Below are positions 25,639-32,918 of a stretch of DNA of 32,918 nt, one piece after another. Source of the stretch: an uncultured Lutimaribacter sp. (GTDB lineage: Bacteria; Pseudomonadota; Alphaproteobacteria; Rhodobacterales; Rhodobacteraceae); NCBI GenBank assembly GCA_913061505.1, contig CAJXSO010000032.1:1-32918 (forward strand), written 5' to 3'. Positions within the stretch are counted from its first letter, which is position 1; every line of letters begins with the position of its first letter. A program made the translations under genes and the position numbers. Under the pieces are notes generated by a model. It did not search any database, was not told where the DNA came from, and was given only the letters and a program-made list of their open reading frames with translations.

Positions 25639-26858
25639 TGTTCAACGTTGACGCCATCAGAAACGATTTTCCCATTCTGCAGCGGCAGGTGAATGGCAAA
25701 CCGCTGGTGTATCTGGATAACGGTGCCAGCGCGCAAAAACCGCAGGTGGTGATTGATGCGGTCACACAGGCCTATAGCCAGGAATATGCCAATGTGCATC
25801 GGGGCCTGCATTACCTGTCGAACCTGGCCACCGAAAAATACGAGGCCGTGCGCGGCACCATCCAGCGGTTTTTAGGCGCCGCCCACGAGGATGAGATCGT
25901 GATGAATTCGGGCACCACCGAGGGCATCAATATGGTGGCCTATGGCTGGGCCATGCCCAACCTGCAGCCCGGCGACGAGATTGTTCTAAGCATCATGGAA
26001 CATCACGCCAATATCGTGCCCTGGCATTTCTTGCGCGAACGCCAAGGCGTGGTGCTGAAATGGGTTGATGTAGATCTGAACGGTGTGCTGGACCCGCAAA
26101 AGGTGATCGATGCGATCGGCCCGAAAACCAAACTGGTGGCCATCACCCATATGTCAAACGTTTTGGGCACTGTGGTGGATGTGCAGGCCATTTGCGCCGC
26201 AGCCCGGGCGCGTGGCGTGCCGGTATTGGTAGATGGCAGCCAGGCGGCGGTGCATATGCCCGTCGATGTGCAGCGCATCGGGTGCGATTTTTATGCCATC
26301 ACCGGCCATAAGCTCTATGGCCCCTCGGGCAGTGGCGCGATCTATGTCAACCGCGCACGCGCGGCTGAAATGCGCCCGTTTCTGGGCGGTGGCGATATGA
26401 TCCGCGAGGTCACGCGCGATGGTGTCAGCTATGCCGATGCGCCGATGAAATTCGAGGCAGGCACCCCCGGCATTGTGCAAATGATCGGCTTGGGAGTGGC
26501 GCTGGAGTATATGATGGGGATCGGCATGCAGGCGATTGCCCAACACGAGGCGGGGCTGGCCAGCTACGCCAGCGCGCGGCTGAAAGGGCTGAACTGGCTG
26601 AATGTGCAGGGCCATGCGCCGGGCAAGGGGGCGATATTCTCGTTCACCATGGATGGCCCGGCCCATGCGCATGATATCTCGACAATTTTAGATAAAAAAG
26701 GCGTGGCCGTGCGCGCAGGCCAGCATTGCACCGGGCCGTTGATGCAGCATCTTGGCCTCAACGCCACCTGCCGCGCCTCGTTTGCGATGTATAACACCGA
26801 AGCGGAGGTAGACGCGCTGATCGATGCGCTAGAGCTGGCCCATAATCTGCTGGGCTAG
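25638..26858 (+). CDS. sufS: Class II cysteine desulfurase SufS
   Basis: SufS takes sulfur from cysteine and passes it on to SufB. The 406-aa product is class II: PLP lysine K225 in [11 protein letters not shown], catalytic Cys364 in [11 protein letters not shown] with the rigid short loop, and [10 protein letters not shown] near residue 121 with the PLP-stacking His. The ATG overlaps the upstream stop (TGATG). It is the last suf gene seen; no sufE, sufU, sufA or sufT follows before the tRNA. The partner that accepts the persulfide must be elsewhere or replaced. A short stem (CCCA/TGGG) plus five T at 26875-26889 may end the transcript. Confidence 0.97.
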   Translation: MFNVDAIRNDFPILQRQVNGKPLVYLDNGASAQKPQVVIDAVTQAYSQEYANVHRGLHYLSNLATEKYEAVRGTIQRFLGAAHEDEIVMNSGTTEGINMVAYGWAMPNLQPGDEIVLSIMEHHANIVPWHFLRERQGVVLKWVDVDLNGVLDPQKVIDAIGPKTKLVAITHMSNVLGTVVDVQAICAAARARGVPVLVDGSQAAVHMPVDVQRIGCDFYAITGHKLYGPSGSGAIYVNRARAAEMRPFLGGGDMIREVTRDGVSYADAPMKFEAGTPGIVQMIGLGVALEYMMGIGMQAIAQHEAGLASYASARLKGLNWLNVQGHAPGKGAIFSFTMDGPAHAHDISTILDKKGVAVRAGQHCTGPLMQHLGLNATCRASFAMYNTEAEVDALIDALELAHNLLG

Positions 26859-26874
26859 GCCAGGAAAACACGCG

Positions 26875-26889
26875 CCCATTTGGGTTTTT
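26875..26889 (+). terminator. Weak terminator-like element after sufS
   Basis: CCCA-TT-TGGG is followed at once by TTTTT, 16 bases after the sufS stop and before the tRNA promoter. The stem is only 3-4 bp, so efficiency would be low unless helped by Rho. It is reported mainly because of position. Confidence 0.3.
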
Positions 26890-26894
26890 GTGGA

Positions 26895-26923
26895 TTGCAG
26901 CGCATTGGTCTGCGCTGTATAGG
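26895..26923 (+). promoter_or_regulatory. Promoter of the tRNA-Arg gene
   Basis: TTGCAG (26895-26900) is separated by 17 bases from TATAGG (26918-26923). Transcription would start near 26930, only a few bases before the mature tRNA 5' end at 26933. The spacing and match are good for a stable-RNA promoter. Confidence 0.6.
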
Positions 26924-26932
26924 TCGCGCTAG

Positions 26933-27009
<77 letters not shown>

Positions 27010-27109
27010 AACCCTTCTTGTGTTTTTAGCAAAATATGCGGCAAGCGCTGCGCCATGCAGCTTTTTCTGGGCCTTTGCTGCGGTTTGCAGCCCCATCACA
27101 AAACGCCAA

Positions 27110-27136
27110 GGGCGGACCGCATGCCGCGTTCCGCCC
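27110..27136 (-). terminator. Probable terminator of the carbonic anhydrase gene
   Basis: GGGCGGA (27110-27116) pairs perfectly with TCCGCCC (27130-27136), with a further CGC/GCG inside after one mismatch. Read on the minus strand, the stem is followed by TTGGCGTTTTG, a partial T-tract. It lies about 27 bases past the carbonic anhydrase stop. Confidence 0.55.
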
Positions 27137-27162
27137 CGGTTTCACAAAATCGCAGGCTGCGC

Positions 27163-27870
27163 TTAGCTGATCAGCGTGATCTGGCCCGTGGCCACATCAT
27201 GCATGGCGCCCACGATTACCAGCTCGCCCGCGGCAACCATGCCGGCCAGCACCTCGCTTTGGGCTTTGATCGCCTCGACGGTCAGCGCCACATTGGCATC
27301 GGCCACTTTCTGCACGAAGTCTGTATTTTTCGAGCTGCGCTCGGCTACGGGGCCGGCGGCCTGCACTGCAGGCTCGATACGCGCCAGCATCTCTGTCAGA
27401 TTGCCAAGTTTCACCTGATCGATTGCGCCTTTCACCGCCCCGCAGGATGTGTGGCCCAACACCACAATGGCCTTGGCACCGGCCACGCGGCAGGCAAATT
27501 CAAGGCTGCCCAAAATATCGGTATTCACAAAATTGCCGGCAATGCGGGCGCTGAAAATATCGCCAATATTCTGGTCAAACACCATTTCTGGCGGCACGCG
27601 GCTGTCGATACAGCCCACCACGGCGGCAATCGGGTATTGGCCGGTGGCGGTTTCCATAACCTGTGCGTTCAGGTCGCAATTGACCATTGTGCCAGAGACA
27701 AACCGCTGGTTGCCGGCCATCAGCTCGTCTACTACGCCTTGCGGGCTTAGCGCGGCTTGGCGCTCTTTTGTTGGCATGGCGCATGTGCTGGCGCGTGCCC
27801 CACTGGCCGAGATGACCATGGCCGCACTTGCTGCTGTCCCGTAAAAGAAGTTCCGTCGTGAAATACCCAT
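27163..27870 (-). CDS. Tat-exported beta-class carbonic anhydrase
   Basis: This zinc enzyme interconverts CO2 and bicarbonate. The 235-aa product has beta-class residues: Cys87, Asp89 and Arg91 in GCIDSR, and His140 and Cys143 in GHTSCGAVKG, which bind or gate zinc. The N-terminus MGISRRNFFYGTAASAAMVISA carries a twin-arginine motif, a hydrophobic stretch and a likely cleavage site near ARAS, so the enzyme should be folded in the cytoplasm and exported to the periplasm. Most beta-carbonic anhydrases are cytoplasmic. Upstream lie a GGGGG ribosome site and a promoter; downstream lies a strong hairpin. It appears to be transcribed alone. Confidence 0.93.
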   Translation of the reverse strand: MGISRRNFFYGTAASAAMVISASGARASTCAMPTKERQAALSPQGVVDELMAGNQRFVSGTMVNCDLNAQVMETATGQYPIAAVVGCIDSRVPPEMVFDQNIGDIFSARIAGNFVNTDILGSLEFACRVAGAKAIVVLGHTSCGAVKGAIDQVKLGNLTEMLARIEPAVQAAGPVAERSSKNTDFVQKVADANVALTVEAIKAQSEVLAGMVAAGELVIVGAMHDVATGQITLIS

Positions 27871-27898
27871 TTATACCCCCACATGTGGTTTGATGATT

Positions 27899-27927
27899 GT
27901 TAAACTTGGGCAGGCGCCGGGCTGCAA
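27899..27927 (-). promoter_or_regulatory. Promoter of the carbonic anhydrase gene
   Basis: On the minus strand TTGCAG (27927-27922) and TTTAAC (27904-27899) are separated by 17 bases. This lies about 30 bases before the start codon. Behind it, CCTTTCG (27941-27947) and CGAAAGG (27962-27968) form a 7-bp inverted repeat around an AT-rich centre, which may be an upstream regulator site. Confidence 0.5.
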
Positions 27928-28146
27928 GCTGCCCGAATATCCTTTCGAATATTAACCAACCCGAAAGGGTATATGGGCCGCGATCAGCGGGCTTCAATCA
28001 ACCAATCCCGGTTTTCGACCAATCTTAATCACAAAGCTGTTATAAGGCGGGCGTGAAAAGGCGGGGATGATCAGGCGTTGCCAAAACCGCGCAACTTTGC
28101 CACGCTGGGCGCGGTGTGTTAGGTAGTTTTGGGTGCGGGTGATCAG

Positions 28147-29394
28147 GTGCGAATTAAGAAAAAGCATCAAAAAAACAAAATCTTGCCAGATCTTTCTCAG
28201 GCAAAGCATCAATTTCTGGCGCATCTCGAAGGCGGTCAGCCCGAATTGGCCCTGGCGCTTGTCGATCAGATGATTGCCAAGGGCCTGCGCAATGCCAATC
28301 TGTATAAAGATGGGGCTTTGGCGCTGTTGCGGCTTCAGCGTTGGCACGAGGCCATGGATTATGCCCGCAAGGCCATTGCGATCGATCGCAAAACCCTATC
28401 GGCATGGGATGCGCTGGCCCATGCGGCCGGGGCCTGTGGTGATTTGGAAACAGCGGCAACAGCGGGCCATAAGGCGCTGATAATGCGCGATAATTCAATA
28501 CCAAATATGCCGCCCTTCGCAGCGCCGCTTGCCCCGAAACCTGCGGGCGGCGGGCAAAAGATTATCGCGTTTTCGCTTTTTGGGGCAAACAGCAAATACT
28601 GCGAAGGGGCGGTGTTGAACACAATCGAGCAACCGCGCCTTTACCCCGGTTGGCGCTGTTGGTTCTTTGTAGATCACAGCGTGCCCACGGATACGCGCAA
28701 CCGCTTGAAAGACAATGGCGCGACTTTGGTGGATATCGATGACGAGGCCGCCAAGTGGCCCGGCACAATGTGGCGCTTTTTGGCCTATGATGCCCCCGAT
28801 GCCGAGCGGGTGATCTTCCGCGATACAGATTCCGTGATTTCCCCCCGCGAGGCGGGCGCTGTGGCCGAATGGCAGGCCAGCGGCCTGCCGTTTCATGCCA
28901 TGCGCGACAATGGCAGCCACACCGAATTGCTGCTGGCCGGGCTTTGGGGGGTGGTGCGTGGGGCGCTGCCGCCCATGCGCGATATGCTGCGCCATTACTT
29001 GCAAACCCCTGTAAAGAATGCCCATTTTGCCGATCAATTCTTTCTGCGCAGCCATGTTTGGCCCTATGCCCGCGCTGAAATACTGCAGCACGATTCCCTC
29101 TTTGGCTTTCAAAACCCCCGGCCGTTTCCGCAAGGGCCCTATCGCCCCGATTTTCATGTTGGCTATTGCGAAACCGCGCCGATTGCCCAGATTGCCACCC
29201 GCTTGCCCGAAGGCAGCCGCGCCCTGTGGCGCATCGAAAAGCAAACCGATCGTGGCTATGTGCCAGTGTGCAGCTACCCGGCGACCGTGCAGGAAGGAAA
29301 GGTGCGCGCCCATGTGCCGGCCCGCTATGCCCGCGGGTTTGCCACGGGGCGGTTTCGTATGCAGTTGAGCGCCGCAGATGTGGCAAATTCGTAA
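28147..29394 (+). CDS. TPR protein with a glycosyltransferase-like domain
   Basis: The product is about 415 aa. Start codon choice is uncertain: GTG 28147 and TTG 28129 are both possible after an in-frame stop at 28120, and neither has a clear ribosome site. The N-terminus is lysine-rich. About three TPR-type helical repeats follow (LVDQMIAKGLRNANLYKDGALALLRL..., WHEAMDYARKAIAIDRK, AWDALAHAAGACGDLETA). The C-terminal domain opens with KIIAFSLFG and contains WRCWFFVDHSVP, then VIFRDTDSVISPRE (a DxD-like metal/nucleotide-sugar motif, 28822-28830), then NAHFADQFFLRSHVWP. This fits a GT-A style glycosyltransferase, but sugar and acceptor are unknown. It heads a block with a kinase and sulfotransferase. 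Confidence 0.75.
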   Translation: MRIKKKHQKNKILPDLSQAKHQFLAHLEGGQPELALALVDQMIAKGLRNANLYKDGALALLRLQRWHEAMDYARKAIAIDRKTLSAWDALAHAAGACGDLETAATAGHKALIMRDNSIPNMPPFAAPLAPKPAGGGQKIIAFSLFGANSKYCEGAVLNTIEQPRLYPGWRCWFFVDHSVPTDTRNRLKDNGATLVDIDDEAAKWPGTMWRFLAYDAPDAERVIFRDTDSVISPREAGAVAEWQASGLPFHAMRDNGSHTELLLAGLWGVVRGALPPMRDMLRHYLQTPVKNAHFADQFFLRSHVWPYARAEILQHDSLFGFQNPRPFPQGPYRPDFHVGYCETAPIAQIATRLPEGSRALWRIEKQTDRGYVPVCSYPATVQEGKVRAHVPARYARGFATGRFRMQLSAADVANS

Positions 29395-29430
29395 ATGAAA
29401 TCGGCCTCTTGGCCCCTTGTTCAGCTTGTG

Positions 29431-29447
29431 CAGCCGGGGGGCGGCTG
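29431..29447 (+). promoter_or_regulatory. Hairpin before the HprK-related kinase gene
   Basis: CAGCCG-GGGGG-CGGCTG forms a perfect 6-bp stem with a five-G loop, 33 bases ahead of the kinase start codon. It could shape translation or attenuate transcription. It also overlaps an 18-codon reading frame (29395-29451). No T-tract follows. Confidence 0.35.
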
Positions 29448-29479
29448 TTAGGCAGGCTACAGCACGAAAGGAAGCTGAC

Positions 29480-30382
29480 ATGGCCAATCTCTACCATGCT
29501 TATGGCCTGACATTTGCCAGCGAAATAGAGCTGCCCGAATTGGCCTTGGCACCAGATGCCAGCCAGCCACCCCAGGTGCAGATCAGCCTTGGCGCAGTGC
29601 CCCCCCAAGGGCTGGAGGGGGGGCGGCAGATATCGCCGTTTATTTGGGTGTCTGATGGCCAGTTTTGGCTAGAAGTTCCTGATATTGCACGGTTTTTGGT
29701 GCGCGATGGGGCCCAGATTGTGGTGCAACCCGCCCCATCGATCGATATGGCCTCGGTGCGGGTGTTTTTGCTGGGCTCTGGGCTGGGGGCGCTGCTGTTT
29801 CAGCGCGGGCTTTTGGTGTTGCACGGCAATGCCATTGAAATGGGCCAGGGGTGTTTGGTGTGCGTGGGGCCATCGGGCGTGGGCAAATCAACGCTGACGG
29901 CCGCCTTTATGCAGCGTGGCTATCGGGTTTTGGCCGATGATGTTGTGCCTATTAACGATCAAGGCATGGCGATCCCCGGGTTTGGGCGCATCAAGCTGTG
30001 GCAGGATGTGGCGGATAGATTGCAGATCTCCACCGATGGGCTGCAGCGCATTCGCCCGCAGCTGGAAAAATTCAACCTGCCTTTGGGCGATGCATTTTGT
30101 GACAGCCCCCGAAAAGTGGTGCAAATTTGCCTGCTGTCGGAACATCTTGACGATGACATCACCCAAAGCCCTGTGACAGGGATCGAGAAATTTACCCTGC
30201 TGCGCGCCAATACCTATCGGCAGCGGTTCATGGCGGGGATGGCCTTGCAGCCCCAACACCTGCAGCAATGCGGGGCGCTGGCGGGGCAGGTGGCCATCAC
30301 CCGTGTCGCCCGGCCCAAAAGCGGCTTTCGCATCGATGACCTGGTTGATGCGCTGGCCGCGCAGATGCAGGGGGCGCAGTGA
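29480..30382 (+). CDS. HprK-related P-loop kinase
   Basis: The 300-aa product resembles the C-terminal domain of HPr kinase. LLVLHGNAIEMG comes first, with the conserved histidine. Walker A follows (CVGPSGVGKST, residues 128-138), then the acidic pair in RVLADDVVPI (about 153-154). ATG 29480 is chosen for its good ribosome site (GAAAGGAAG). The N-terminal 100 residues are a variable domain, not the HprK-N fold. HprK-related kinases of this kind occur in natural-product and peptide-modification clusters, where some phosphorylate the peptide. The gene directly abuts the sulfotransferase. The substrate here is unknown, and it is unlikely to be the true HPr kinase of the sugar phosphotransferase system. 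Confidence 0.8.
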   Translation: MANLYHAYGLTFASEIELPELALAPDASQPPQVQISLGAVPPQGLEGGRQISPFIWVSDGQFWLEVPDIARFLVRDGAQIVVQPAPSIDMASVRVFLLGSGLGALLFQRGLLVLHGNAIEMGQGCLVCVGPSGVGKSTLTAAFMQRGYRVLADDVVPINDQGMAIPGFGRIKLWQDVADRLQISTDGLQRIRPQLEKFNLPLGDAFCDSPRKVVQICLLSEHLDDDITQSPVTGIEKFTLLRANTYRQRFMAGMALQPQHLQQCGALAGQVAITRVARPKSGFRIDDLVDALAAQMQGAQ

Positions 30383-31258
30383 ATGGGCGGCATCTATTGG
30401 CTGGCCTCATACCCTAAATCGGGCAACACGTGGTTTCGCAGTGTTTTGGCCAATTTTCGCGCCACGGGCGATGTGCCGGTTGATATCAACCAGCTGAACA
30501 CCGGGGCGATTGCCAGCTCGCGCAATTGGGTGGATGATGTTTTGGGCGTCGATACGGCCGATTTAACCCAAGACGAGGTCGAGGCCATTCGCCCCGAAAT
30601 TTACCGCTGGAGCGTGGCAGAGGCCCCAAACGAGCTGGGCTATCACAAAATACACGATGCCTTTACCCATCGCGCCGATGGCCGGCCCTTGGTGGATGAT
30701 GTGGCAAGCCTGGGTGCGGTGTATCTGCTGCGCAACCCGTTAGATGTGGCCCCATCGCTGGCCAATCATAATGGGGTCGATATCGATGCAGCGATTGCGC
30801 AGATGGGCGATAAAACCCATGCCTTGGCGCGGGCAAAAAACCGCCTGACGGGGCAATTGCTGCAGCGTATGGGCAGCTGGTCGCAGCATGTGGAAAGCTG
30901 GGTTGATGCGCGCGAAATTCCGGTGTTTGTGCTGCGCTACGAAGATATGCACGCCGATCCCATCGCCGCGTTTGGGGCGGCGTTTTCGGCCCTGGGCCTG
31001 CCCGAAAACCCCCAGCGCCTTGAACAGGCGATCGCATTTAGCCAGTTCGACACGCTTGCCGCCCAAGAAGAGGCCCATGGGTTTCGCGAACGCCCCTCGG
31101 GCAAGCGGCGGTTTTTCCGCAAGGGCAAAATGGGCGATTGGCAAAACAGCCTGACGCCTGCGCAAGTGGCGCAGGTGATTGCCGATCATGGCCCAATGAT
31201 GCAGCGCTTTGGCTATCTCGATGGGGCGGGCCAACCGCTGGTATCGCCCGCAACTTAG
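30383..31258 (+). CDS. PAPS-dependent sulfotransferase family protein
   Basis: This 291-aa protein carries the sulfotransferase 5'-phosphosulfate loop SYPKSGNTWFR (residues 9-19) and the 3'-phosphate motif YLLRNPLDVAPSLANHNG (near 113-130, with the Arg and Ser ligands). HDAFTHR gives a candidate catalytic His. The C-terminal KGKMGDWQNSLTPAQ matches the family's final PAPS-binding element. It would move sulfate from PAPS to a hydroxyl on a sugar, lipid, peptide or small molecule. The gene begins right after the kinase stop. Its stop codon overlaps the stop of the convergent ligase gene. The acceptor is not determinable, but linkage with kinase and ligase genes suggests tailoring of one product. 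Confidence 0.88.
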   Translation: MGGIYWLASYPKSGNTWFRSVLANFRATGDVPVDINQLNTGAIASSRNWVDDVLGVDTADLTQDEVEAIRPEIYRWSVAEAPNELGYHKIHDAFTHRADGRPLVDDVASLGAVYLLRNPLDVAPSLANHNGVDIDAAIAQMGDKTHALARAKNRLTGQLLQRMGSWSQHVESWVDAREIPVFVLRYEDMHADPIAAFGAAFSALGLPENPQRLEQAIAFSQFDTLAAQEEAHGFRERPSGKRRFFRKGKMGDWQNSLTPAQVAQVIADHGPMMQRFGYLDGAGQPLVSPAT

Positions 31259-32918
31259 GCGTTGCGCCCCTCGATATAGCGGATAAACCGCGCCGTGGTC
31301 AGCCCGCGCGACAGGGCCAGCTGCAGCCGCTGTGCTGCGATCTTATCGCTTGGGGTGGTGGTGGGAAAATCAACCAGGGCCTGGCGCAAGGCGGCCAAAT
31401 TCAGCCTGCGGCGCATGTTTGGATCTTCTTGCAGCCAATCAATTTCTGAAATCAAATCATCGCGTTGCCGGGCGATGCGCAGGTGCCAATCAGCCGCTTG
31501 GCGGCCCCGGCGGTTTTCGCGCAACACCATATCCGGCAGCTTGCCGCGCAGCATCCGCCGCGCCAACCACCGCCGTACACCACCGCGCAAATATTGATCA
31601 TCCGGGATCGAGATACAAAATTCCGCCAATGGGCGATACGAGGTGGGATCGCGCATTTGCATCCCATGCACCAAACGCATCGCTTGCATAATATCTGCCC
31701 CTTCGCCGCCCGCCATACGCAGCATTTTGGCGCGCAATTCGCGGCTGTCGGGCAGGGGGCGAAACAGCGCGTCAAAGCCATGCGCTTGGGCGCGCTCTTC
31801 TACCTGCATTTCCAGCGCATAATCGGTGTTCATCGGGCACCAGGTGGCAAAGGGATCATCCGGCGCGCCATGGCGCAGGCGCGTGATAGCCGCCCACAGG
31901 CGGCGCGGCAGCAATGGCATGATACCTTGGCTGATAAAACGGCGGGGCAAGCCCATGGGCGGGCCTGCGGCCCATAGCTCGCGGGCAAAGCGCGCCCATT
32001 GGCCGCGCCGCAGCCAGCCGGGCAGGGCCTGCTCGCCACCAAAGCTGAAGGTAGCATTGCCAAAACTGCCCGTCAGCACCACGTCGCAGCCGTCAAGCCG
32101 GCCTTGGCGGTATATCTCGTGGATCCAGTGCAGGTTCATCGCATTGCGCGGCGCCTGCAGCCCCATTTCAAACATTTCGCGCTGAAAATAGTCGAAACTT
32201 TTGCCGGCTGCATCGATCCAGCTGGGCTGCAATTGCGGGTGCATATCGGCCAGGGCCTGGGCATAGGGGCGCTCATCTGCAAAACGGCTGTCGCTGATCA
32301 CACCGTCAAACCCGGCCTCGGGCACGCCGGTATAGCTGCGCAAAGGCTGGTTGGGGCGGGCCTGCATGGCGAAATAGGCCACGGCCTGTGAATCAAACCC
32401 GCCCGACAGGCTGACGCAAGGCGCTTGAAACCCATCCAGCATGCGCTGGGTGCCCTCAGCAAACAGCGCCTGCGCGGTTTCGACATAATCTTGATCGCGG
32501 GGCAAGGTGATGCGGGGCAGGTTTTCAAGGCTGTAATAGCTTTCCAGCTGCACACCCGCAGGGCTGATATGCGCGCGGGTGCCGCTTGCCAGCCGGGTTA
32601 CCCCCTTAAACCAGCCCTGCGTGCGGTCGAAATAATTCAGATACAGGCTATCGGCCAGTTTCTGCTCGCTCAAGCGGCGGGTCAGGCGCTGGCTGTCAAA
32701 CAAGGCTTGTGGGCGGCTGGCCACGAAAAATTGCCGCCCATCATGGGCATAATGCAGCGGCGGGCAGATATTTGGGCTGGCCGAAATACGCATGCGTGGG
32801 GCGTTGGGCCATAAAACGATAGTGGCAAATTCCCCAATCACCCGCAAATCGGCCTGATCGCCCCAGGCCTGAAAGGCGGCGGCATAAAGTGCCGCATCAT
32901 CGGCATCAGCCAGGCCCA
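31255..32918 (-). CDS. Asparagine-synthetase-like ATP-dependent ligase (5' end beyond window)
   Basis: The frame is open from the window edge to TAA at 31257-31255 (about 554 residues seen); any start codon inside the window is within the domain, so the true start lies beyond 32918. The visible N-terminal part is the end of a glutamine-amidotransferase-like domain (GEFATIVLW...). The synthetase domain follows with the ATP pyrophosphatase loop SLSGGFDSQAV (32385-32415) and a long helical C-terminus. Whether the N-terminal catalytic Cys is present cannot be seen. Such diverged proteins include true AsnB, beta-lactam and lasso-peptide cyclases, and polysaccharide-cluster proteins. Convergence on the HprK-like/sulfotransferase pair suggests a peptide- or glycan-modifying role rather than asparagine supply. 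Confidence 0.85.
   Translation of the reverse strand, partial: GLADADDAALYAAAFQAWGDQADLRVIGEFATIVLWPNAPRMRISASPNICPPLHYAHDGRQFFVASRPQALFDSQRLTRRLSEQKLADSLYLNYFDRTQGWFKGVTRLASGTRAHISPAGVQLESYYSLENLPRITLPRDQDYVETAQALFAEGTQRMLDGFQAPCVSLSGGFDSQAVAYFAMQARPNQPLRSYTGVPEAGFDGVISDSRFADERPYAQALADMHPQLQPSWIDAAGKSFDYFQREMFEMGLQAPRNAMNLHWIHEIYRQGRLDGCDVVLTGSFGNATFSFGGEQALPGWLRRGQWARFARELWAAGPPMGLPRRFISQGIMPLLPRRLWAAITRLRHGAPDDPFATWCPMNTDYALEMQVEERAQAHGFDALFRPLPDSRELRAKMLRMAGGEGADIMQAMRLVHGMQMRDPTSYRPLAEFCISIPDDQYLRGGVRRWLARRMLRGKLPDMVLRENRRGRQAADWHLRIARQRDDLISEIDWLQEDPNMRRRLNLAALRQALVDFPTTTPSDKIAAQRLQLALSRGLTTARFIRYIEGRNA

Noticed and set aside
27973-28056. A 27-codon frame with a purine-rich site (GAAAGGG) just upstream, considered as a precursor peptide.
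   Set aside because: Composition is ordinary and Arg/Ser/Asn-rich with no leader/core pattern. Its ribosome site is only 3 bases from the ATG, and the GAAAGG is part of an inverted repeat.
28067-28126. A 19-codon frame (starts MIRRCQNRA) ahead of the TPR gene.
   Set aside because: Very short, Arg-rich, no recognisable signal. It could be a chance frame in the leader of the next gene.
29480-30382. Calling the kinase true HPr kinase/phosphorylase of the PTS.
   Set aside because: The N-terminal domain is different, and no ptsH or EIIA gene is nearby.

Overview
The window looks like chromosomal DNA of an alphaproteobacterium, most likely a Rhodobacterales (Roseobacter/Rhodobacter group) member. 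The reasons are a high G+C content, the prfA-prmC-DUF4167 order, a DUF1499 protein, an iscR-led suf operon whose IscR lacks the usual cysteine cluster, and an Irr-type iron palindrome in front of that operon. This is inference from gene content; no 16S or search was available. Coding density is high and no gap between genes reaches 300 bases. No transposase, CRISPR array or phage gene was seen.

1-6.1 kb: mazG (minus, cut by the window edge) diverges from an M20 amidohydrolase, an agmatinase-family ureohydrolase and a DUF1499 protein. Then come prfA and prmC, which overlap by 4 bases, and a DUF4167 protein. 6.2-13.7 kb, minus strand: lptF-lptG-lptD-surA-pdxA-rsmA, an outer-membrane biogenesis run with several 1-4 base overlaps. 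It sends LPS export proteins, a periplasmic chaperone, a vitamin B6 enzyme and a 16S rRNA methylase out together. 13.8-15.8 kb, plus strand: leucyl aminopeptidase pepA and the DNA polymerase III chi subunit holC. 15.8-18.4 kb, minus strand: a membrane-anchored retropepsin-like protease, a MarC-family membrane protein, an HD-domain phosphohydrolase and an alpha/beta hydrolase.

18.4-26.9 kb: the Fe-S assembly operon iscR, class I cysteine desulfurase, sufB, YbjQ-like protein, methyltransferase-like protein, sufC, sufD, two Yip1-like membrane proteins, sufS. Its promoter region is dense with signals: a palindrome over the -35, a perfect Irr/ICE-like palindrome over the -10, a hairpin at the start of the transcript, and a 13-bp direct repeat flanking the whole. 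sufD carries an apparent single-base frameshift, either a sequencing error or a real lesion.

26.9-27.9 kb: a tRNA-Arg(CCG) with its own promoter, and a Tat-exported beta-carbonic anhydrase (minus) with a promoter and a terminator. 28.1-32.9 kb: an accessory-looking block of a TPR/glycosyltransferase-like protein, an HprK-related P-loop kinase, a PAPS-type sulfotransferase and, convergent, an asparagine-synthetase-like ATP-dependent ligase that runs off the window. The kinase, sulfotransferase and Asn-synthetase combination is the best candidate for an under-described system: a modified peptide (lasso-peptide-like) or a decorated surface glycan. No convincing precursor peptide is visible, and the decisive genes may lie beyond 32.9 kb.
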